Shown here piece after piece: positions 6,996 to 14,586 of a DNA stretch of 19,358 nt (its first letter is position 1; the number at the start of each line of letters is the position of its first letter). The notes below the pieces were generated by a model that saw only the letters and a program-made list of their open reading frames with translations, ran no database searches and was not told where the DNA came from. This DNA comes from Alphaproteobacteria bacterium UBA3307 (GTDB lineage Bacteria; Pseudomonadota; Alphaproteobacteria; RF32; CAG-239), in assembly GCA_002361365.1 (NCBI GenBank), contig DEST01000082.1:1-19358 (forward strand). Direction: 5' to 3'. The position numbers and the translations under genes were made by a program.

Positions 6996-7024
6996 TTTAC
7001 AAATAAAAAAAATATTTCTATATA
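6996..7024 (+). promoter_or_regulatory. promoter of the Skp/OmpH-like gene
   Basis: TTTACA at 6996-7001 (five of six), a 17-base spacer, and TATATA at 7019-7024 running into TATATT. Transcription would start near 7031, leaving a leader of about 118 bases. The leader holds two small hairpins: GATAA/TTATC around 7079-7094 and CGGA/TCCG around 7108-7120. Confidence 0.55.
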
Positions 7025-7149
7025 TTAAGTAAATATTAAAGGGTAATGTTTTTGTATTGTGTCGGAGTGTGTGCGCAGGATAAGAATTATTATCTGAAAA
7101 TATTGTGCGGAGATGTCCGTAAAACATAAACAAAGAAAGGAATTTTAAA

Positions 7150-7605
7150 ATGAAGAAAACATTGGTTGTTGTTGCCGTTTTGGCTTTGGTTGCTTTAGGA
7201 TTGGGTATTGCTTGTTGCACAAAATGTTGCGGTTCTAAAATTGCAGTTGTTGATTTGCCGGCAATTGTCGGTAATTCGGCACAAGTACAGGCTTTACAAG
7301 CAGAACAAAATGCTAAAGGACAAGAGCTTGGTCAGTGGTTGCAAAATGCGCAAAACGAAGTTAATGCACAAAGTGATAGCAAAAAGAAAGAAGCTTTGTT
7401 GCAACAATATAACGCTGCTTTTGCTCAAAAGAGAGAAGAATTGGCTCAACAATATGCACAAAAATTGCAGGCTGTTGATGCTAACATCACTTCTACCATT
7501 ACTGAAATTGCCAAGAAAATGGGATACAAAATGGTATTGGCAAAAGGTGTAACTATTTATGGCGGTGATGATATTACCGAAGAAGTTAAAAAGGCTATTA
7601 AATAA
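7150..7605 (+). CDS. Skp/OmpH family envelope protein
   Basis: A 151-residue protein of the Skp/OmpH family, which in characterised members are periplasmic chaperones holding unfolded outer-membrane proteins. The N terminus has Lys2-Lys3 and a hydrophobic stretch at 4-21, fitting a signal peptide or membrane anchor. IAVVDLPAIV (31-40) matches the first strand of OmpH proteins. A long Gln/Lys/Glu-rich helical region (about 45-115) corresponds to the tentacle helices. The end has MGYKMVLAKG, the conserved closing strand, followed by YGGDDIT. Unusual is a CC-x2-CC cluster at residues 22, 23, 26 and 27 right after the hydrophobic segment. It is not a good lipobox (Gly at -3), so lipidation is doubtful. 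AAAGGAAT lies 6 bases before the start. It is a single-gene unit, away from the usual bamA-skp-lpxD setting. Confidence 0.85.
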   Translation: MKKTLVVVAVLALVALGLGIACCTKCCGSKIAVVDLPAIVGNSAQVQALQAEQNAKGQELGQWLQNAQNEVNAQSDSKKKEALLQQYNAAFAQKREELAQQYAQKLQAVDANITSTITEIAKKMGYKMVLAKGVTIYGGDDITEEVKKAIK

Positions 7606-7680
7606 TATTTAGTCTTACAGCTTTTGTGATGCTTTCTTGTTTTTATTGATTAAGGCTATTTATAACAAAGTAAGAAAGCA

Positions 7681-7718
7681 AAAAAAATAACACTGGCTTA
7701 TGTCGGTGTTATTTTTTT
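7681..7718. terminator. bidirectional intrinsic terminator between the Skp-like gene and rarA
   Basis: AAAAAAATAACAC (7681-7693) pairs perfectly with GTGTTATTTTTTT (7706-7718), with a 12-base loop that can extend the stem further. Poly-A and poly-T flanks let it act on both strands. The rarA stop codon (7709-7711) lies inside the hairpin. A second inverted repeat, TGCTTTCTT (7630-7638) with AAGAAAGCA (7672-7680), adjoins it. Confidence 0.88.
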
Positions 7719-9019
7719 GTTTGCTTTTGTTTTTCGGTGCGTAATTTATCGAAATATTCAATACGCTTTTTGATTTCACGCTCGAATCCGCGGTCAACAG
7801 GATAGTAAAATTTGCGGCGGGACATATTATCAGGAAAATAGTTTTGCCCTGAAAATCCGTCTTCTAAATCTTGGTCATAAATATATCCGTCACTATATCC
7901 GAGATTTTTCATCAGCTTAGTCGGCGCGTTTAAAATATGCTTCGGTGGCATTAAAGAGCCGGTTTGTTTGGCAGATTCTATCGCTTTATGCATGGCCTTA
8001 TAAACGCCGGCAGATTTTGGTGCGGTTGCCAAGTAGGCCGTCAGTTGCATAATTGCCAAATCTCCTTCCGGCGAACCGAGGCGCTCATAAGTATCACAAC
8101 AAGCAATAGCTTGAGTTACGGCATTAGGGTCAGCAAGCGATACATCTTCTATGGAAAAACGTAACAGGCGGCGTAATAAATAACGTGGGTCTTCTCCGGC
8201 TACCAGCATTCTTGCCACCCAATACAGCGCCGCATCAACATCTGAACCACGCAAAGATTTATGTACTGCCGAAATCAGATTATAATGTCCATCATTGCCC
8301 TTATCATAAATCGGTGCACGTGAACGAATAATGTTGATTATCTGGTCTTTGGTGAAAATTTCTCCTTTTTGTGCATAAGACCAGATATTTTCAGCAATAT
8401 TCAAAATATATCGTCCATCGCCGTCGGCAATGTTTTTGATAAAATCGCGTGCTTCTGTATCTATTGGCAGGGTTTCTCCTTCTTCGGCCTCAGCCCGTTG
8501 CAACAATATTTCAAAATCTTCCGGTGTAAGGCGGTTAAGCACAAATACCTGACAACGAGAAAGCAATGCTGAATTAAGTTCAAATGATGGATTTTCTGTT
8601 GTGGCACCAACCAAAACTACCGTCCCATCTTCAACATAAGGCAAAAATCCATCTTGTTGCGATTTATTAAAACGATGAATTTCATCTACAAATAAAAGAG
8701 TGCCTCTACCTTGTGTGCGGCGGCGTTCTTTGGCATATTGAAAGACTTTTTTCAAATCTGCCACACCGGAAAATACCGCCGATATTTGCTCAAAATAAAG
8801 ATTGGTATATTCGGCAATCAGACGAGCAATCGTGGTTTTGCCGCAACCGGGAGGTCCCCATAAAATAAAAGAGGTTATTTTTCCGGATTTAAGCATACGT
8901 CCTATGGGAGCATCCGCACCGGTTAAATGTGTTTGTCCGACAACTTCTTCTAATTTTTGCGGGCGTAATCTGTCAGCAAGCGGACGTTTAACTTCAGCAG
9001 AAAAAAGCGTATCTTGCAT
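7709..9019 (-). CDS. rarA: RarA/MgsA replication-associated AAA+ ATPase
   Basis: A 436-residue cytosolic ATPase of the RarA/MgsA/WRNIP1 family, which acts at stalled or damaged replication forks and is structurally related to clamp loaders. Visible motifs are Walker A GPPGCGKT (55-62), Walker B LLFVDE (108-113), sensor 1 GATTEN (138-143), a likely arginine finger at R155 in the LLSRC segment, and the family-specific C-terminal tetramerisation region ending with the QNYFPD, FYYP and RGFEREIKKR stretches. The length is usual. The start at 9019 follows the stop of the upstream pentapeptide-repeat gene by 2 bases (TAATAATG) with only a weak GAGAGA as ribosome binding site, so translation probably depends on coupling to that gene. 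It is the last gene of the minus-strand cluster, ended by the terminator at 7681-7718. Confidence 0.96.
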   Translation of the reverse strand: MQDTLFSAEVKRPLADRLRPQKLEEVVGQTHLTGADAPIGRMLKSGKITSFILWGPPGCGKTTIARLIAEYTNLYFEQISAVFSGVADLKKVFQYAKERRRTQGRGTLLFVDEIHRFNKSQQDGFLPYVEDGTVVLVGATTENPSFELNSALLSRCQVFVLNRLTPEDFEILLQRAEAEEGETLPIDTEARDFIKNIADGDGRYILNIAENIWSYAQKGEIFTKDQIINIIRSRAPIYDKGNDGHYNLISAVHKSLRGSDVDAALYWVARMLVAGEDPRYLLRRLLRFSIEDVSLADPNAVTQAIACCDTYERLGSPEGDLAIMQLTAYLATAPKSAGVYKAMHKAIESAKQTGSLMPPKHILNAPTKLMKNLGYSDGYIYDQDLEDGFSGQNYFPDNMSRRKFYYPVDRGFEREIKKRIEYFDKLRTEKQKQTKK

Positions 9020-9021
9020 TA

Positions 9022-10080
9022 TTATCTCTCGTTTGCTTTTTGTTTGTGCGCATTTATGAGCGCTCTTGTTTCTTGTATTTGTTCTTTGATTTGCTCAGAG
9101 GTTTTTTCTTGTTGAAGCTGTTGTTCTTTGCGCTGTTCTAAAACTTCTTGTTTATATTGTTCGATAGATTTTCGCAGTTCATCATTGTTATTTTCTTTGG
9201 TTTCCTGTTTATTTTCTTTTTGTAATGTGTTTTTGAAAAATTTTTTTCCGGCTTCAAGCAAATTTTTTGTATCACTGCTGATATTGCTGACATCTACATC
9301 TAAGCGACTACGGCCACCGCGAATTATTTCTTCTAAATCGAATCCGCCTCGTCTTTTGGCTTTGCCTCGTTTAGGAGCCAAAAGTTTGCGCAACTCGTCC
9401 GGAGTCGGTTGATGTCCGAGAGCTTGCTCAATTTGTGCCGGTGAGACAATGCATTCGCTTAAATCCAACTCAAAAATGTTTACACCGAAAAAATTGCAAC
9501 CGGTGAAATCTGCACCGCGTAAATTGACTCTGCTTAAATCAATGCGTTTTAAATCAAGCATTGCCAAATTAAGACGGCTTAAATTAAGTTTATGTGGATA
9601 GTACATTGCTAAAAATTCTATTAAATCTTGCAATTCTTCTTGCGAAAGCGAATCCAAATCTGCATCTGCCAATAAGGCATCTTGTAAATCTGCGTCAGTA
9701 AGGGTTACGCCGTGCATTTTTGCACCGCTGAAATTAGCTCCGATAAGTTTTGCGCCGGTAAAGTTTGCGCCGCTTAAATCCGCACCGCTTAAATCCGCAC
9801 CGCTTAAATCCGCGCCGGTAAAATCTACCCCACGTAAATTAGCGCCGCTTAAGTTAATTTCTTGCATATTGCTACCGGAAAAATCGGCATTTTGCAGATT
9901 TTCAGCACTAAAATTACCGCCTTGTAAATTTTTTCCGGTAAAGAATAAATCCGGTGATTTAACTTTGTTTTCGGTAACAGGTTTAGCAACAGCTTGCCAC
10001 GAAGAGTTTTTTTTCAAAACATCTTCGGCCGAATCTTCGGCGCTGCGTATTTTGCCGTGTTTGTTACCGTAGTCTGTCAT
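9022..10080 (-). CDS. pentapeptide-repeat protein with C-terminal coiled coil
   Basis: A 352-residue protein with two blocks of A(D/N)LXX pentapeptide repeats, which fold into a right-handed square beta-helix. Block one is about residues 51-140 (for example GADLSGADLSGADLSG) and block two about 165-210. They are separated by a predicted helix around 145-160. A basic segment (236-246, KRGKAKRRGG) follows, then a Gln/Glu/Lys-rich tail (285-350) likely to form a coiled coil. There is no signal peptide, so it is probably cytosolic. Some pentapeptide proteins (Qnr, MfpA) mimic DNA and bind gyrase, but most have unknown roles, and the domain alone does not give a function. AAAAGGG precedes the start by about 9 bases. 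It lies 2 bases upstream of rarA, hinting at a joint role; that is inference. Confidence 0.88.
   Translation of the reverse strand: MTDYGNKHGKIRSAEDSAEDVLKKNSSWQAVAKPVTENKVKSPDLFFTGKNLQGGNFSAENLQNADFSGSNMQEINLSGANLRGVDFTGADLSGADLSGADLSGANFTGAKLIGANFSGAKMHGVTLTDADLQDALLADADLDSLSQEELQDLIEFLAMYYPHKLNLSRLNLAMLDLKRIDLSRVNLRGADFTGCNFFGVNIFELDLSECIVSPAQIEQALGHQPTPDELRKLLAPKRGKAKRRGGFDLEEIIRGGRSRLDVDVSNISSDTKNLLEAGKKFFKNTLQKENKQETKENNNDELRKSIEQYKQEVLEQRKEQQLQQEKTSEQIKEQIQETRALINAHKQKANER
9771..9815. repeat. 15-base in-frame tandem repeat inside the pentapeptide gene
   Basis: The 15-base unit CGCTTAAATCCGCAC occurs at 9771-9785 and 9786-9800 identically, and at 9801-9815 with one change. Each copy encodes one pentapeptide (ADLSG type). 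Identical adjacent copies suggest recent duplication; gain or loss of a unit would keep the frame. Confidence 0.9.
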
Positions 10081-10110
10081 AGGATTGCCCTTTTGATGTA
10101 ATTTTTACTT

Positions 10111-10138
10111 ATTGTAACTTATTTTTTTTATTTTACAA
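10111..10138 (-). promoter_or_regulatory. candidate internal promoter for the pentapeptide gene and rarA
   Basis: On the minus strand TTGTAA (plus-strand 10133-10138, four of six), a 16-base spacer and TACAAT (plus-strand 10111-10116, five of six). It lies in the 62-base gap between radC and the pentapeptide-repeat gene, which is the widest gap in the downstream half of the cluster. Confidence 0.4.
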
Positions 10139-10142
10139 CTCA

Positions 10143-10946
10143 TTATTTTTTTGCCTTTTGTTTTTTATTTTCTTCTTCCTCTTTTTTCTTTTTTATTTCG
10201 CGGTCATATTCTCCGGTTGCATCTTCGCTATGTTCAAGCGGAGTTATCAAGCCGTGCGCTCTAAAGCTGTATATGCCTTGCTGAGCAACAATCAGATGGT
10301 CATAAAATTCTGTTAGTGTTATGCGGCATGCTTCTTCTATATGTTGAGTTACTGCTTTATCAAAATCTGATGGTTTAGGCGTTCCGGACGGATGATTATG
10401 TACAAGAATAAATTTTGAGGCATTAAACTCAACCATTTGGCGCAAAATTTCATTAAGCGGCATTATTGCACGGTTGATAGTGCCGGTTGCAACTATTTTT
10501 TCTGCTTTAAGATGGAGACTTTCATCAAAAAAATAAACCCATATTTCTTCAATTTGTTTATATGCCAATTTGTTCCAACAATAATCTTGAAATTCTTTCC
10601 AGTTAAAAACTACCGGTTGGTCAGAAAGGGCAAATTCGTTGTAGCTTGCGCGGAGCATACAGGTATGAAACAGACGCAGCAATACTATGGCATTTGGTGA
10701 CAAATCGGCAGTTGCCATCAGTTTATGCGCCGGCATATGCAAAATTGTTTGCAAGTTTTCAAATTTAGACAACAACTTTTTAGCAAGAGATTTAACATCG
10801 CGACGTGGAATAGCCATCATTAAAAGAAGTTCCAATAACTCATAATCCGGCATACTGGCACCTTCGTCGACCATAAAACGTTCACGCAAACGCGCTCTGT
10901 GCCCATAATAGTCTGGTTTTTCTTCTTTTTTATCCGGCATAGTCAT
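10143..10946 (-). CDS. radC: RadC family JAMM/MPN+ domain protein
   Basis: A 267-residue RadC-like (DUF2466) protein. A helix-hairpin-helix-like N-terminal part (about 30-100, including MPDYELLELLLMMAIPRRD) precedes a JAMM metalloprotease-like domain with HNHPSG at 183-188. The metal-binding pattern HxH-x7-S-x2-D is complete: H183, H185, S193, D196, with Glu133 or Glu134 as the likely upstream acid. The historical link of RadC to DNA repair has been withdrawn for E. coli, and the true function is unknown. The C-terminal 30 residues are very rich in Lys and Glu. I chose the first ATG (MTMPDKK) because GAGG is 7 bases upstream of it, a better distance than to the ATG two codons later. It starts 19 bases after the map stop, so the two are co-transcribed. 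Confidence 0.92.
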   Translation of the reverse strand: MTMPDKKEEKPDYYGHRARLRERFMVDEGASMPDYELLELLLMMAIPRRDVKSLAKKLLSKFENLQTILHMPAHKLMATADLSPNAIVLLRLFHTCMLRASYNEFALSDQPVVFNWKEFQDYCWNKLAYKQIEEIWVYFFDESLHLKAEKIVATGTINRAIMPLNEILRQMVEFNASKFILVHNHPSGTPKPSDFDKAVTQHIEEACRITLTEFYDHLIVAQQGIYSFRAHGLITPLEHSEDATGEYDREIKKKKEEEENKKQKAKK

Positions 10947-10965
10947 CTATGTACCTCATCAAAGG

Positions 10966-11766
10966 TTATTTATAAGGTGGTTTATCTAATCCTTTCGGAG
11001 AATATGTAAACACTTCAACTCCGTCTTTGGTAACCCCCATAGAATGCTCAAATTGAGCTGACCATTGGTGGTCACTGGTTACGGCGGTCCAACCATTAGA
11101 TAGTATAACGCCTTCTTTTTTGCCCATATTTATCATTGGCTCAATGGTAAAAAACATTCCCTCTTCCATAATCGGGCCGGTGCCTTTAACGCCGCAATGC
11201 ATAACATTAGGTTCATCGTGAAAAACTTTACCTAATCCGTGGCCGCAAAACATATCCACCACAGAATATCCGTACTTATGAGCGTACTCCTCAATTACAG
11301 CACCGATATCACCAAAATGTGCGCCCGGTTTGACCACATCTATTCCGCGCATAAGACATTCATAAGTTACTTCACATAAACGCTTGCCTTTTATTTTCGG
11401 TTTACCGGCATAATACATTCGGCTGGTATCGCCATAATATCCGTCAACAATCGCCGTAACATCGATATTGACAATATCTCCATCAGCAAGTTTGCGCTCA
11501 TAATCCGGAATGCCGTGGCAAATCACTTGATTGATGGAAATGCACGTTGCTTTAGGATAGCCGTGATACCCTAAACAGGCAGAAACAGCACCTTTTGATT
11601 CCATAAATTTAAGGCATAAATCATCGAGTTCTCCGGTTGTTATACCTACATCAACATAATCGGCGATATAATCCAAACATTCGGCAGCAACTTTGCCTGC
11701 CTTACGCATACCTTCAAAATCTTCGGGATTGTCATAAATTTTGATACCGTGTTTATTGGTGTACAT
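10966..11766 (-). CDS. map: type I methionine aminopeptidase
   Basis: A 266-residue cytosolic metalloenzyme that removes the initiator Met from nascent proteins when the second residue is small. All five metal ligands of the pita-bread fold are visible: D102 (NIDVT), D113 (GDTSR), H176 (GHGLG), E209 (TIEPM) and E240 (QFEHS). His84 (ICHG) and His183 fit the substrate-binding positions. The length is typical of the short type Ia form without an N-terminal zinc-finger extension. AAGGAG sits 7 bases before the ATG. It lies 79 bases after the RNase J gene and 19 before radC. map-radC adjacency is common in alphaproteobacteria, as far as I recall, which fits the suggested taxonomic origin. Confidence 0.97.
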   Translation of the reverse strand: MYTNKHGIKIYDNPEDFEGMRKAGKVAAECLDYIADYVDVGITTGELDDLCLKFMESKGAVSACLGYHGYPKATCISINQVICHGIPDYERKLADGDIVNIDVTAIVDGYYGDTSRMYYAGKPKIKGKRLCEVTYECLMRGIDVVKPGAHFGDIGAVIEEYAHKYGYSVVDMFCGHGLGKVFHDEPNVMHCGVKGTGPIMEEGMFFTIEPMINMGKKEGVILSNGWTAVTSDHQWSAQFEHSMGVTKDGVEVFTYSPKGLDKPPYK

Positions 11767-11845
11767 CTATTATCTCCTTATATTTTATGCAAATAAAACA
11801 TTTGTGCAAAAAATACAAGTGTTAAATAAAATAATAAACGCGTTT

Positions 11846-14437
11846 TTAATAACCATCATATCCGCCACGTTTGATAAATTTTTTGCGGCGATTAAATTTA
11901 CCTTTTGGTTCATTAGCTTTCATTTCTTTATATTCTTCATAACTCATTTCTTCGGTTTTTGTTTTGGATTTTTTATCTTTTGATTGTTTTTCATATCTGA
12001 TATAAGTGTTAGACATGGAACCGCCTTCTTCTTCAATCATTTTCTCGGCTTTTTCAATCATTCGCGAAGCCACAAAATCAGCATTTATACGTTCTCCGCG
12101 TTTAGATTGAACATTTATAACCGTAAACAAATGGTCTTGTTTCATCAAATTATGGTCACATAAATCAAAAACAAACAGATTATTGCTACCGGAACCGATG
12201 ATGCTTGTTGCTTGCACACAAATCCATTTTTGCTGTTCAAACGGAAGTCCTTTTTCTTTATACATCCCGTTCGGTGTAAATACCAACACATCGGAATTAA
12301 AGCATAGCATCGGTTTGCCTTTATATTTGCGTAAAGCCTTGGCTGTTGCTGCTAATTGCTCAGGATCTCCATGCACTGCAACATTATAAAGCGGCATAGT
12401 TCCGTCTTCTATTTCCTGATGATTTTTACAATATTTTACTGTTGTTTCGTGATATTTCTGTGTTTCTTGTATTGTAGCGTGTCCGGTGCGCTGATACTTT
12501 TCATCAACCGAATCGCCGTTAACAATCACGGTAGAGCCCAAACTCTGCAATCTGGCGACTACTGCACGATGCTGCGGACCGTTAATCGATTCAATCGGAC
12601 GTTGCCGCAAAAAGAATAGTGTTTTCTCATCAGCCGTAAATAACGGGTGTCCGGTCATTCCCTTGCCTTTAACCTTTCCGTCTTTACCTTTAGTTACTTT
12701 TTCCTGCTCGCTAATCATCACCAATGTCGATTTGCGTCCGTTTTTATCTTCGGCAAATGCTCCGCTTATAATCATATAACGTTGCTCGTGCGGATATTTG
12801 CTCAAATATTTTTCAATATCGGTATGTTCCAAATCATTGGCATTGAAAATAACTTTTTCCAAATCAATAAGCTCTCCCGACGATGTGCGCATCAAATCCG
12901 TTATGGCATTGGCTTCCCGCATAACGTCTTCCGTCAGTAGCTTTTCATTTGAGATAACCGTGCGGACTTTATTGCCGTTTTCGGCATCGATTTCATTATG
13001 GTAATTAAGTATTTCCTGTTTAATCTGCGCCACACGGTCTTTTATCCATTTATCTTTATTGCGGGTAACTTCGAGCAAATCTTTCACCGCCTGACGCAAA
13101 CCGCGGCTGCCGATTAAAATAGTGCGTCCGGTTTCTGTCGCCGCTTTTATGTCAATAGCCAAATTTTCCACACTGCGAGCAATAACCGGCGAAAAAATCT
13201 GTTTTTCTGAATGTTTTTGCACCTCGCGCAATGTATTTTCGTATGCCTTATCAAAATCAGGAATTTGTCTTTCGCCTTGTTCATCAAGCATTTCGGTGGC
13301 AGAAGAAGTGGAATCCTGCATAATTGCATTTACAAACTTATCTTTCATAAATTCTTTATGGTCTTCTTCATTGTATCCGGCACCGAACGGCACTTTATCC
13401 AAGTGATAATCGCCGGACATCATCGCACCCAATATATCAACTTCTTTATATTCTCCTTCGCTGCTTTTGGTTGCAACATGAAAAGCCAACGGGCCGGCGG
13501 TAGAATGCGAAACATTCATCGGTGAAACCCGCATATTGTCGCCGATTTCCACACTCTCACCCTGTCTGATTATTTCTATTTTCGGTATAAATTCTTCCGG
13601 CACACTGTTATTCTTCATCTGGTCACGAATAAGCCGCGCGGTATATTCGCTGGTATAAATGGTCGGAAGCTTAAATTTTGCCGCCGCCAAAAACGTCAAC
13701 GCACCGATATGGTCTTCGTGACAATGGGTAACAAATATAGCATCAATCGGCTTATCGGCTTGGCCGTACGGATTTTCAAAATACTGGCGCATATCGGGAA
13801 TCGCCGCATCATAATTTATCCAATCCGGCGGAAACATTGAACCGTCATCAATCAAAATCCGCGATACCAGATTGTTTGGTTCGCTATGCTCAACCATAAT
13901 AGCACTGGCACCGATTCGGTACGGGTTATTACCACCCAAAAAGCGCACTCTGGTTTCAGCTTTGCGCTCCTTCTTATGAACGGGATGCTTTTGAATATAT
14001 CTGTCACTATGTTTAATATAAGGATTATTTTTTTCCTGCAAAGCTCTTTCAAAATCTTTTTTCCTCTTGGCTTCCTCACGTTTTAATCTTTCAGGCTCAT
14101 CAGCGAGTGCTGCAGCCAATTCGGGATTCTCGGCATCGGGAATTTCCGACAACAGCATTGAGAACTCCTTACCGTCCTTATCGCGGAAAGCCGCAATAAT
14201 ATCCTCATCAGCTTTTTCATAACTACCATATTTTTTATTGTATACGCTAATGGATTCTATTTGCGGATTTTGCCGTATAAACTCATACAATTTGATGATT
14301 TGCGCTTCATTGATAACGCAGTTATCCTGATGGATTTTGACATTATTGGATTCATTTTCTTCATCGTATATATTAACTGAACCCATACCATCATTGTAGT
14401 ATGACGGCCTATTTCTTACTGTCTTAAATTTACTCAT
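11846..14437 (-). CDS. rnj: RNase J-like ribonuclease, enlarged (863 residues)
   Basis: A metallo-beta-lactamase/beta-CASP ribonuclease related to RNase J, which degrades and processes RNA by endonuclease and 5'-3' exonuclease action. Core motifs are present: the metal site HCHEDH at 238-243 (THGHEDH in most RNase J), SHS at 310-312, GDYHLD at 342-347, DSTSS at 375-379, GHA at 652-654 and VAVHG at 686-690. At 863 residues it is about 300 longer than usual RNase J (about 555). A charged N-terminal extension of about 165 residues precedes the nuclease core, extra sequence lies within the beta-CASP region (about 460-560) and a Lys/Gly-rich loop at 580-595. The C-terminal tail is Lys/Arg-rich. 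GGGGGA precedes the ATG by about 7 bases. It is first of the five-gene minus-strand cluster. The catalytic residues appear intact, so an active enzyme is expected. Confidence 0.9.
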   Translation of the reverse strand: MSKFKTVRNRPSYYNDGMGSVNIYDEENESNNVKIHQDNCVINEAQIIKLYEFIRQNPQIESISVYNKKYGSYEKADEDIIAAFRDKDGKEFSMLLSEIPDAENPELAAALADEPERLKREEAKRKKDFERALQEKNNPYIKHSDRYIQKHPVHKKERKAETRVRFLGGNNPYRIGASAIMVEHSEPNNLVSRILIDDGSMFPPDWINYDAAIPDMRQYFENPYGQADKPIDAIFVTHCHEDHIGALTFLAAAKFKLPTIYTSEYTARLIRDQMKNNSVPEEFIPKIEIIRQGESVEIGDNMRVSPMNVSHSTAGPLAFHVATKSSEGEYKEVDILGAMMSGDYHLDKVPFGAGYNEEDHKEFMKDKFVNAIMQDSTSSATEMLDEQGERQIPDFDKAYENTLREVQKHSEKQIFSPVIARSVENLAIDIKAATETGRTILIGSRGLRQAVKDLLEVTRNKDKWIKDRVAQIKQEILNYHNEIDAENGNKVRTVISNEKLLTEDVMREANAITDLMRTSSGELIDLEKVIFNANDLEHTDIEKYLSKYPHEQRYMIISGAFAEDKNGRKSTLVMISEQEKVTKGKDGKVKGKGMTGHPLFTADEKTLFFLRQRPIESINGPQHRAVVARLQSLGSTVIVNGDSVDEKYQRTGHATIQETQKYHETTVKYCKNHQEIEDGTMPLYNVAVHGDPEQLAATAKALRKYKGKPMLCFNSDVLVFTPNGMYKEKGLPFEQQKWICVQATSIIGSGSNNLFVFDLCDHNLMKQDHLFTVINVQSKRGERINADFVASRMIEKAEKMIEEEGGSMSNTYIRYEKQSKDKKSKTKTEEMSYEEYKEMKANEPKGKFNRRKKFIKRGGYDGY

Positions 14438-14481
14438 GGAAAATCCCCCGTATATATCTGCAGCAATGCTTATTTTTTCAT

Positions 14482-14509
14482 ATCATACACTATTTTTGAC
14501 AAAAATCAA
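14482..14509 (-). promoter_or_regulatory. candidate promoter of the RNase J-led gene cluster
   Basis: On the minus strand TTGATT (plus-strand 14504-14509, four of six), a 16-base spacer and TATGAT (plus-strand 14482-14487, five of six). It lies 45 bases before the RNase J start in the 149-base divergent gap shared with tspO. Confidence 0.42.
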
Positions 14510-14586
14510 CCATTATTTTCGGCAAATAACAAAAATCTTGAAAATTTTATAACATAAATTATTTCATAGGGCAGGAGGATAGTAAT

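Noticed and set aside
7170..7230. A lipoprotein signal in the Skp-like protein
   Set aside because: The residue at -3 of the first cysteine is Gly rather than Leu, Val or Ile, and two adjacent Cys blur the site; not strong enough to call a lipobox.
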